From assembly GCF_900103505.1 (NCBI RefSeq), contig NZ_FNIA01000006.1:62001-126000 (forward strand): a stretch of DNA of 64,000 nucleotides, given 5' to 3'. Position 1 is the first letter of the stretch; every line of letters starts with the position of its first letter. This document shows, in pieces, positions 18,532 to 25,759 of the stretch. The position numbers and the translations under genes are program-made. Below the pieces are notes generated by a model. The model worked only from the letters and a program-made list of their open reading frames with translations, did no database searches and had not been told where the DNA came from. Origin of the DNA: Haloarchaeobius iranensis. Its GTDB lineage: Archaea; Halobacteriota; Halobacteria; Halobacteriales; Natrialbaceae.

Positions 18532-19326
18532 ATGGGTATCCTCGAAAACAAAGCGCGGGCGCGCCTGTTCTACAAGTATCTCTCGCAGGTGTACGACAAG
18601 ATCAACCCGTTCATCTGGAACGAGGAGATGCGGACCGAGGCTATCGGGATGCTCGACATCCAGGCGGACGACCGTATCCTCGACGTCGGCTGTGGCACCG
18701 GCTTCGCGACCGAGGGGCTGCTCGGCCACGAGAACGTCGACGAGGTCTGGGGCCTCGACCAGTCGCCACACCAGCTCGAGAAGGCGTTCGCCAAGTTCGG
18801 CCGCACCGGTCCCGTCCACTTCAACATGGGCGACGCCGAACGGCTCCCGTTCGCGACGGACAGCTTCGACATCATCTGGTCCTCGGGCTCCATCGAGTAC
18901 TGGCCCAACCCGGTCCGGGCGCTCCGGGAGTTCCGGCGCGTCGTCAAGCCCGGCGGGCAGATACTCGTCGTCGGCCCGAACTACCCGAAGACGACCATCA
19001 TGCAGAAGGTCGCCGACGCCATCATGCTGTTCTACGACGAGGCGGAGGCCGACCGGATGTTCAACGAGGCCGGCCTCGAGGACGTGCGCCACCGGCTGAT
19101 GGGGCCGAGCTACGACCCGGATGTCGCCATCACGACAGTCGCACGCGTGCCCGGCGGAGAGGACGAGGTCGCAAGTACCCCGGCCGAGGAGCCCGAACCC
19201 GACATGGCCGGCGACCGCGGTGCCGGTAGCGACAACGTCGAACCCGACGAGGAGCCCGAACCCGACATGGCCGGCGACCGCGGTGCCGGCAGCGACAACG
19301 TCGAACCCGACGAGGCAACCGACTGA
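18532..19326 (+). CDS. SAM methyltransferase resembling plant-type MPBQ/MSBQ methyltransferase
   Basis: Class I SAM-dependent methyltransferase, 264 residues. The opening FYKYLSQVYDKINPFIWNEE, SAM motif I VGCGTGFATEG, the LDQSPHQLEKA acidic-loop region, GDAERLPFATDSFD and SSGSIEYWPNP closely resemble the methyltransferase that methylates the aromatic ring of plastoquinone and tocopherol precursors (VTE3 type). In a haloarchaeon the likely substrate is a menaquinone-type ring (inference). The catalytic domain ends near residue 210. The acidic tail contains a 63-bp tandem repeat (EEPEPDMAGDRGAGSDNVEPD twice in effect, 21 residues per unit) and overlaps an opposite-strand pilin ORF. Confidence 0.85.
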   Translation: MGILENKARARLFYKYLSQVYDKINPFIWNEEMRTEAIGMLDIQADDRILDVGCGTGFATEGLLGHENVDEVWGLDQSPHQLEKAFAKFGRTGPVHFNMGDAERLPFATDSFDIIWSSGSIEYWPNPVRALREFRRVVKPGGQILVVGPNYPKTTIMQKVADAIMLFYDEAEADRMFNEAGLEDVRHRLMGPSYDPDVAITTVARVPGGEDEVASTPAEEPEPDMAGDRGAGSDNVEPDEEPEPDMAGDRGAGSDNVEPDEATD

Positions 19327-19823
19327 CCGGTCGCAACCGACCGGACGCTGGCGACGACCCGCCCCTCGACCACGAGCGTCACGACGACGACATCCCGAGG
19401 AGAGAGCGTCGGCGCGTTCGTCCCCGCGATCACGAAGCTCGCCGATTCGCCCGCCGTCCAGCGCTGATCGGCCGCCGCGTTGAACGGGCCGGTCGGGCCG
19501 GAGACGAACCCCCGCGCGGAGAAGAACGGGACGGGGGGCTGCCGCCGTAGTTTCTCGCCGTCGACCGTGACGACGAGCTCCAGCTCGTCCACGTCGATGG
19601 CCTCGCCCCCTCGGTGGGTGACGATGATTCGGCCCGTCGAACCATCCGCCCTCACGTCCACCGTCGCCTGCGGGGGTGCCGTCTGCTCGGCCGCGAGGTC
19701 GAGCGCACCGACGGCGACGACGCTCGACGTGACGACTGTGAGCGCGAGCAGGAGGGCGATTCCGACGACCGGGCTGACGGCGCGAGCGGCGAGCACACCC
19801 GGTCTGGGCGCGTCATCCGACAA
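19110..19823 (-). CDS. Type IV pilin-like protein with extended, overlapping C-terminus
   Basis: The N-terminus RAVSPVVGIALLLALTVVTS is the archaeal pilin signal, cut by PibD prepilin peptidase before the hydrophobic helix that drives filament assembly. A beta-rich domain follows to about residue 165. The last 72 residues lie entirely across the 3' end of the methyltransferase gene and include two copies of SSGSTLSLPAPRSPAMSGSG. The start is TTG, 5 nt after the preceding gene; a GTG nine codons later is an alternative. Co-transcription with the secreted protein upstream is likely. Confidence 0.65.
   Translation of the reverse strand: MSDDAPRPGVLAARAVSPVVGIALLLALTVVTSSVVAVGALDLAAEQTAPPQATVDVRADGSTGRIIVTHRGGEAIDVDELELVVTVDGEKLRRQPPVPFFSARGFVSGPTGPFNAAADQRWTAGESASFVIAGTNAPTLSPRDVVVVTLVVEGRVVASVRSVATGQSVASSGSTLSLPAPRSPAMSGSGSSSGSTLSLPAPRSPAMSGSGSSAGVLATSSSPPGTRATVVMATSGS
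19186..19311. repeat. 63-bp tandem duplication, two copies
   Basis: Units 19186-19248 and 19249-19311 differ at one base (GGT versus GGC). The unit length is a multiple of three, so it is open on both strands. On the plus strand it encodes part of the methyltransferase tail, on the minus strand the serine/proline-rich tail of the pilin-like ORF. Confidence 0.95.
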
Positions 19824-19828
19824 GAAGG

Positions 19829-21067
19829 TCAGGCCGCGACGGTGGCGTTCGTCGTGCTGGCTGGTCGCTGGAGGACGACCGTCCCGTCGGGCGTCTCGAC
19901 GGTGACGGTGTACTCGTCGGACGGCTGGAGTATCCAGATACTGCCGCCGCCGCCGGTCTGCCCGACCAGCTCACCGTCGACGTACACCTCGGCGGGGACT
20001 GCGTCCCCGGTCAGTGCGTTCGTCGCGACCAGCTTCGCCGGGCCGCCGTTCGGCGTCAACTGCATGGAGACCGTCGTCCCGTTCTCCGTCACGGTCTCGA
20101 CGCCACCGCGTGGCAGGTCGCTCAGCCTGAGCGACTGGTACTCGCGGTAGATCGCTTCGGTGCGGCCGTCGTTGTAGAGCCGGATGTCCCCCTGGTCGTG
20201 GGAGTTCACGTAGACGTTCGTGCCGTCCGTCGTCTCGTCGAGGTCAGCGTCGAAGGTAGTGGCGTACGGATACCGACTGTTGAGCAGGTCGAGGAACTCG
20301 TTCAGGCTGTACGTGTTCGCCCCCTCCTCGTAGTTGTCGAACCGGATCGCCTCCCGGTAGTAGTCGCGGCTGAAGCGGGACTCCGACAGCGCCTGCAGCA
20401 CGAGTCCCGCCTCGGACCCGCGGACGTGGACACGAACCGGCGTGTCCGCCTGTCCGCTCAGCGCCTCGCTGACCTGGGCACGGATCGGTGTCTGGAGTTC
20501 GCCAGCCCGACGCCGGAGGTCGTCCGCGTTGAAGTCGGCCCCGTCTTCCTCGAGCTGGGTCGCGGCCGCCCCGATGGTCGACGCGCTCGAGTGGATCACC
20601 GCGAGGCGGTGCAGTAGCTCGCGCTCCGATATCTCCCCGTTACCGTACGCCAGGAGCACCGCCCACTCACGGTCCCGGAGCTCGGAGATGGCCTGGTTGA
20701 GTCGCTCGACCTCGGCGTCCGCGATGGCCCGTCGCCGGGCGGCCGACCCGGCCCGTTCGACGCGGACCGAGAGGTACTCGAAGCGGAGTCCCTGGTCGAT
20801 ACGCTGTCCGGTCACGGCGACGGTGCTCGCGAGGTCCATGCCCGGAGTCGAGTAGTTCGAGCGGCCAGCCGCCGTGATGTCGAGTCGTCGTGTCGTGTTG
20901 TTCGCCTGTATCGTGACGACCGTGCCGCTTCGCTCGGTGGTCGCTGCGGGCGCGTCCCCGCCCTGGCCGGCCGCGAGCGGGGTGGCGGTGCCGCCGACGC
21001 CAGCCACCGACGCGACCGGCGCGATGGCGAGGAGGGTGAGGAGGAGGGCGAGCGTGAGACGCGTCAT
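19829..21067 (-). CDS. Secreted haloarchaeal protein, 412 aa, unknown function
   Basis: A Sec-type signal peptide (MTRLTLALLLTLLAIAPVASVAGV) is followed by a threonine/serine-rich stretch, a helical region with many arginines and glutamates (residues 100-180), and a beta-rich C-terminal half ending in an asparagine-glycine-rich fold (VYVDGELVGQTGGGGSIWIL). It resembles uncharacterised halobacterial surface proteins (DUF7094/7096 type, from memory). I start at MTRLT; five upstream codons (MYVPA) are possible. It is divergent from the membrane-anchored HTH gene. TTTGTATC about 25-30 nt upstream is a plausible TATA element. Confidence 0.65.
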   Translation of the reverse strand: MTRLTLALLLTLLAIAPVASVAGVGGTATPLAAGQGGDAPAATTERSGTVVTIQANNTTRRLDITAAGRSNYSTPGMDLASTVAVTGQRIDQGLRFEYLSVRVERAGSAARRRAIADAEVERLNQAISELRDREWAVLLAYGNGEISERELLHRLAVIHSSASTIGAAATQLEEDGADFNADDLRRRAGELQTPIRAQVSEALSGQADTPVRVHVRGSEAGLVLQALSESRFSRDYYREAIRFDNYEEGANTYSLNEFLDLLNSRYPYATTFDADLDETTDGTNVYVNSHDQGDIRLYNDGRTEAIYREYQSLRLSDLPRGGVETVTENGTTVSMQLTPNGGPAKLVATNALTGDAVPAEVYVDGELVGQTGGGGSIWILQPSDEYTVTVETPDGTVVLQRPASTTNATVAA

Positions 21068-21232
21068 CGCAGGCACGTACACGGTGGGGATACAAAAAGC
21101 GGTCGAACTGGCCGCTCAGGGGACACTCGGGTGACAGCGAGACGGGAGAACGGGTGAGACCGTTCATAACGCCGTCTGACGTTTTATCAGGATGGAAAGC
21201 GTTTTTTCCTATGAGGCTCCACGTCCAGGCGT

Positions 21233-22516
21233 ATGCGGTCACTCTCCGCGTTCGCCGTCGCCCTCCTCGCACTCTCCCTCGTCGCCGCTCCCGTGGTCGG
21301 CGTGCCCAGCGGCGGGGCCGGTACTGCCGCCGAACAGGGTGACCGGCCGGGCGTTCAGGCCGTCGACTCGCACTCGTTCGAGGAAGCGAGCCCCGCCACC
21401 GTCTTCGAGGTGAACGTGACTGCGTCCGGGGACGCCCGGTGGTCGATCACCTACCGGTACGTGCTGAACTCGTCGAACGAGACCGAGGCGTTCGAGCGCT
21501 TCGGCGAGGACGTCGCGACCGGCACCACCGACGTCGGGTTCTCGCCGCAGATGTTCCAGCGGTTCGCCGAGCGAGCGCAGGCCTGGACCGACCGGGAGAT
21601 GACGATCGAGGCGGCCGGCTGGGAGGAGGTCCGGGTTCGGGAACGGCCGGAACCCGCGGACACGACCACCACGACGGCGACCGGCACGACGGCGACCGGC
21701 ACGGAGAACGGGACCACGACCTACATCGGCGAGCTGACGTACTCGTTCGTCTGGACGAACTTCGCGGCCGTCGAGGAAAACACGGTCGTCGTCGGTGACG
21801 TGTTCGGGACGGAGAACGAGACCTGGTTCAACCAGCTGTACGAGGACCAGCGGTTCGTCCTGAACAGCCCGACGAACTACGGTATCCGCGACTCTCCCGA
21901 CGACAAGGGGCCGGACAACGGGACGCTGGTGTGGGACGGGCCAGCGACGTTCGAGCCGGGGTATCTGGAGGCGACGTACTTCGAACTCGCCTCCCCGAAC
22001 ACGACCACGCCGACCGGGCCCGGGCCCGGCCCGGAAGACGAGAGGCTGTCGCCGTTCCTGCTCGTCGGGCTCGTCGGCATCCTCGTCGTCGCGGCGGCCG
22101 GTGGCGCGTACATGTTCGCGAAACGCCAGTCCGAGACGCCGGCCGGCGGCGGCCCGGCACCGACGCCGAACGGCGGACAGGACGGGACCCTCGACGCCGA
22201 CGACGGCGCCGACCCCACCGACGGCCCGTCCGGCGGTGCGGCGGCCGAGACGGCCGAGACCGAGCCGGACGGAGACGACGACGTCGACGAGGAGCTGCTC
22301 TCCGACGAGGAGCGCGTGCTCAGACTGCTCGACGACAACGGCGGGCGGATGAAGCAGGCGAACATCGTCAAGGAGACGGGCTGGTCGAACGCGAAGGTGT
22401 CACAGCTGCTGTCGGGCATGGCCGACGACGAGGAGATACGGAAGCTCCGCATCGGCCGGGAGAACCTCATCACGCTCCCCGACGAGAGCCTCGGTGAGTT
22501 CGACGACGAGCAGTGA
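21233..22516 (+). CDS. Membrane-anchored HTH regulator with exported sensor domain
   Basis: Layout in order: signal peptide (residues 1-24), extracellular domain (about 40-250) with a threonine-rich linker, one membrane helix (LLVGLVGILVVAAAGGAYMF, about 275-295), an acidic linker, and a C-terminal winged helix (EERVLRLLDDNGGRMKQANIVKETGWSNAKVSQLLSGM). It resembles the DUF7345/DUF7343 type seen in many haloarchaea. The topology suggests signalling from the cell surface directly to DNA in one polypeptide. It is divergent from the secreted protein, which could be its target. Confidence 0.8.
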   Translation: MRSLSAFAVALLALSLVAAPVVGVPSGGAGTAAEQGDRPGVQAVDSHSFEEASPATVFEVNVTASGDARWSITYRYVLNSSNETEAFERFGEDVATGTTDVGFSPQMFQRFAERAQAWTDREMTIEAAGWEEVRVRERPEPADTTTTTATGTTATGTENGTTTYIGELTYSFVWTNFAAVEENTVVVGDVFGTENETWFNQLYEDQRFVLNSPTNYGIRDSPDDKGPDNGTLVWDGPATFEPGYLEATYFELASPNTTTPTGPGPGPEDERLSPFLLVGLVGILVVAAAGGAYMFAKRQSETPAGGGPAPTPNGGQDGTLDADDGADPTDGPSGGAAAETAETEPDGDDDVDEELLSDEERVLRLLDDNGGRMKQANIVKETGWSNAKVSQLLSGMADDEEIRKLRIGRENLITLPDESLGEFDDEQ

Positions 22517-22600
22517 CGCCGCAGACGGCCGCAGAAACGGTTCTCGGTGGACGCCCGGTTTCGTAACCATTTACGTAGGGGGCAGCGTTAGCTTTCGACG

Positions 22601-23398
22601 ATGAAAGTTCTCGTTACCGTCAAGGAGGTAGCCGCCGTCGAGGACGAGTTCCAGATCGCGGGCACGTCCATCGACGAGACGTACCTCGAATACGACCTCA
22701 ACGAGTGGGACGACTACGCCGTCGAGGAGGCCGTCCAGCTTCAGGAGGCCGGCATCGCGGACGAAGTGGTCGCCGTGACCATCGGCCCGGAGCGCAGCGA
22801 GGAGACCATCCGGATGGCGCTCGCGAAGGGTGCGGACCGGGCGGTCCGTATCTGGGACGACGCCCTGGAGGGCGCGGACCTGCTCGACGTGGGCGCGAAG
22901 ACCGCCATCCTCGAGAAGGTCGTCGAGGAGGAGGACCCAGACATCGTCCTCTCCGGCGTGCAGGCCGACGACGACGGCTTCGGCGCGACCGGTGTCTCGC
23001 TGGCCGACGCGCTCGGTTACGAGTGGGCGGCCGTCGTGAACCACCTCGACCAGGACTCCGTCGAGTCCGGCACCGCGTCGGTCCGCCGCGAGCTTGAGGG
23101 TGGCGTCGAGGAGCTCACCGACGTGGAGCTCCCCGCGGTCCTGACCATCCAGACGGGTATCAACGAGCCGCGCTACGCGAGCCTCCGCGGCATCCGGCAG
23201 GCACAGCGCAAGGAAATCGCACCGAAGACGCTCGGCGACCTCGGCCTCGACGCCGCGGCCGTCGAGAACGAACTCGAACTCACCGACATGTACGAACCCG
23301 AGACGGAGAGCGACGCGACGTACTTCGAGGGCGGCCCCGACGAGGCTGCGGGACAACTTGCTGACCTGCTCCGCGAGAAGGGGGTGGGCGCACAATGA
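22601..23398 (+). CDS. etfB: Electron transfer flavoprotein beta subunit
   Basis: FixA/EtfB family, 265 residues; carries electrons from acyl-CoA dehydrogenases to the quinone pool together with EtfA. The start MKVLVTVKEVAAVEDEFQI and the mid-protein block SGVQADDDGFGATGVSLADALG, which lies near the AMP/FAD site, are family marks. It overlaps etfA by 4 nt. No FixC/FixX-type dehydrogenase follows, so the quinone oxidoreductase must be elsewhere. Confidence 0.93.
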   Translation: MKVLVTVKEVAAVEDEFQIAGTSIDETYLEYDLNEWDDYAVEEAVQLQEAGIADEVVAVTIGPERSEETIRMALAKGADRAVRIWDDALEGADLLDVGAKTAILEKVVEEEDPDIVLSGVQADDDGFGATGVSLADALGYEWAAVVNHLDQDSVESGTASVRRELEGGVEELTDVELPAVLTIQTGINEPRYASLRGIRQAQRKEIAPKTLGDLGLDAAAVENELELTDMYEPETESDATYFEGGPDEAAGQLADLLREKGVGAQ

Positions 23399-24351
23399 GT
23401 GATGTCCTGGCCATCGCCGACCACCGGCGCGGCGAGCTCCGTGACATCTCGTTCGAACTCGTGACCGCGGGCCGCGAGCTGGCCAACGAGACGGGCGGTG
23501 ACCTCCACGTCGCCGTCATCTCCGGCGACACCGAGCGCTTCGGTGAGCAGCTCAAGCTCGACGGCGTCGACACGGTCCACACCGTGAACCACGGCGAGGA
23601 GTTCAACCACGGCGTGTACGCACAGACCGTCACGCAGCTGTTCGACGCCGTTGCGCCGCAGTTCCTGCTCATGCCCAACTCGGTCAACGGTCTGGACTAC
23701 GCGCCGGCCGTCGCGAACCGGCTGGACCTCACCTACGTCAGCGACGTGGTCGACATCGGAGTCGACGGGTCGACGCTGACGGCGACCCGCGAGATGTACG
23801 GCGGGAAGGTCGAGACGACGACCGCGGTCGAGGCCGACCAGGTCGCCGTCTCCATCCGCGGTGCCGAGTGGCCCGCGACCGAGGACACCGGCGACGCGAC
23901 CGTCGAGGCGTTCGAGGCCGACGTCGACGAGTCCGCCGTGCGCTCGACGGTCACCGGCTTCGAGGAGGTCGGCGGCGGCGACGTCGACATCAGCGAGGCG
24001 GACGTGCTCGTCTCGGTCGGTCGCGGTATCGAGGAGGAGGAGAACCTCGACCTCGTGCGCGACCTCGCGGACGCGCTCGACGCGACGCTGTCGTCGTCGC
24101 GTCCCATCGTCGACGCCGGCTGGCTGCCGAAGAACCGGCAGGTCGGACAGTCCGGGAAGGTCGTCACGCCGGACGTCTACATCGCCATCGGCATCTCCGG
24201 TGCGGTGCAGCACGTCGCCGGCATGAAGGGCAGCGACACCATCGTCGCCATCAACACGGACCCGAACGCGCCCATCTACGACATCGCGGACTACGGTATC
24301 GTCGAGGACCTGTTCGACGTCGTCCCCGCGCTCATCGAGGAGTTCCAGTAA
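23395..24351 (+). CDS. etfA: Electron transfer flavoprotein alpha subunit
   Basis: FixB/EtfA family, 318 residues. The C-terminal FAD domain is intact: VSVGRGIEEEENLDLV, SRPIVDAGWLPKNRQVGQSG, then YIAIGISGAVQHVAGM and VAINTDPNAPIYDIADYG. It is translationally coupled to etfB. The pair likely serves fatty-acid oxidation, consistent with acyl-CoA synthetases and a thiolase elsewhere in the window. Confidence 0.95.
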   Translation: MSDVLAIADHRRGELRDISFELVTAGRELANETGGDLHVAVISGDTERFGEQLKLDGVDTVHTVNHGEEFNHGVYAQTVTQLFDAVAPQFLLMPNSVNGLDYAPAVANRLDLTYVSDVVDIGVDGSTLTATREMYGGKVETTTAVEADQVAVSIRGAEWPATEDTGDATVEAFEADVDESAVRSTVTGFEEVGGGDVDISEADVLVSVGRGIEEEENLDLVRDLADALDATLSSSRPIVDAGWLPKNRQVGQSGKVVTPDVYIAIGISGAVQHVAGMKGSDTIVAINTDPNAPIYDIADYGIVEDLFDVVPALIEEFQ

Positions 24352-24607
24352 GGGACGCCGTCGGCGTCGGGCCGCCCCCTCGCGCCCGAGCACCGGTTTC
24401 CGTCCCCAGCCGACCGCACGGACCCCCGAGCGCTGCGGCGCGGCACCGACCTTGCGTCCGGAGCGTGTCTCTCGAACTTATATCGTCTCTACTCGACAAT
24501 TGTCCGACGTGTAGTTCCACGTCCGGTGAGGAGTACATTCTCTGAATCGAATAGTTCGGCGGACGTGAAAGCAACTACTAAACGTGTCCTGCCGGCTACT
24601 CAATACG

Positions 24608-25759
24608 ATGGGTTCGAACACACGAAGGCGGTTCCTGACGGTCGCAGGGACAGCGGGCAGTGGGCTGCTCGCTGGCTGTACCGGCGTCCTCGGCACGGGT
24701 GACGCCGCCGGTGACGATGAATCGGACGGCGACGAGACGGACGCGCCGGCGACGACGGCGGCCGACGACGCGACGCACGTCGGCATCGTCTACTCGCTGG
24801 GTGGACTCGGCGACAGATCGTTCAACGACATGGCCAACCGGGGCATCCAGGAGGCACGACTCGACTACGACGTCGAGTACACGAACAAGCTCCCGCAGGG
24901 CTCGGACGAGTTCGGGCCGCTCCAGCAGGCGCTCGCCGGGTCGGACGACCCCGACTACGACCTCACCTGCTGCATCGGGTTCTCGCAGGCCGAGGCACTC
25001 GGCGGGACGGCCGGGGACTACCCCGACGAGCGGTTCATGATCGTCGACTCGGTGGTCGACGCGCCGAACGTCGCGAGCTACGTCTTCCGCGAGGAGGAGG
25101 GCTCCTTCCAGGCGGGCCACCTCGCCGGCCGCCTGACCAGCCGCGACCTGTCCGCGGGCGCGGGGTCGACCGCACCGGATGCATCCGTCGTCGGGTTCGT
25201 CGGCGGGGTGGACGTCCCGATCGTCGAGAAGTTCGAGGCCGGCTACGTCGCCGGCGTCGAGCACGCCGACGCCTCCATCGAGGTGCTCACGGACTACGTC
25301 GGGGCGTTCGACGACCCCGAGGGCGGCCGCGCGGCCGCCGCGGAGATGTACGAGCAGGGGGCGGACGTGGTCTACCACGCCGCCGGCGGCAGCGGCATCG
25401 GCGTCTTCGACGCGGCCCAGTCCGCAGGCCGGTTCGCCATCGGCGCCGACAGCGACCAGTCCGTGAGCGACCCCCGGTACGCCGATGTCATCCTCGCGAG
25501 CGTCGTCAAGCGGGTCGACAGCGCGGTGTACACCGCAGTCGAGTCCCTCATCACGGAGACGTTCGACGGCGGGAGCATCCAGTCCCTCGGCCTCGGCGAG
25601 GGCGGGGTCGAGCTGGTCTACGGCGATCAGCTCGGGGACAGCGTCCCGTCCGAACTGAAGGACGAACTGGCGGTGACGCGCCGTGGCATCGTCGACGGCG
25701 AGATATCGGTGCCGACCGAGCGGAGCGGCGACCAGCGCCAGGAGGTGAGTGACCGATGA
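24608..25759 (+). CDS. BMP-family substrate-binding lipoprotein
   Basis: Binding protein of the BMP/PnrA type, a family whose characterised members bind nucleosides; 383 residues. The start MGSNTRRRFLTVAGTAGSGL is a TAT signal, with the lipobox LLAGC placing the lipid on a cysteine near residue 24. The mature fold is full length, with GDRSFNDMANRGIQEA near its start and VYHAAGGSGIGVFDAAQ in the second lobe. No ABC permease or ATPase genes are nearby. Its end overlaps the transducer gene by 4 nt, so it most likely serves chemotaxis rather than uptake. An ATG nine codons upstream is less likely. Confidence 0.88.
   Translation: MGSNTRRRFLTVAGTAGSGLLAGCTGVLGTGDAAGDDESDGDETDAPATTAADDATHVGIVYSLGGLGDRSFNDMANRGIQEARLDYDVEYTNKLPQGSDEFGPLQQALAGSDDPDYDLTCCIGFSQAEALGGTAGDYPDERFMIVDSVVDAPNVASYVFREEEGSFQAGHLAGRLTSRDLSAGAGSTAPDASVVGFVGGVDVPIVEKFEAGYVAGVEHADASIEVLTDYVGAFDDPEGGRAAAAEMYEQGADVVYHAAGGSGIGVFDAAQSAGRFAIGADSDQSVSDPRYADVILASVVKRVDSAVYTAVESLITETFDGGSIQSLGLGEGGVELVYGDQLGDSVPSELKDELAVTRRGIVDGEISVPTERSGDQRQEVSDR

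Noticed and set aside
24507-24522. ACGTG-N6-CACGT palindrome upstream of the BMP gene
   Set aside because: Arms of five bases are short for this G/C-rich genome and it lies about 85 nt before the start codon; noted only as a weak candidate.
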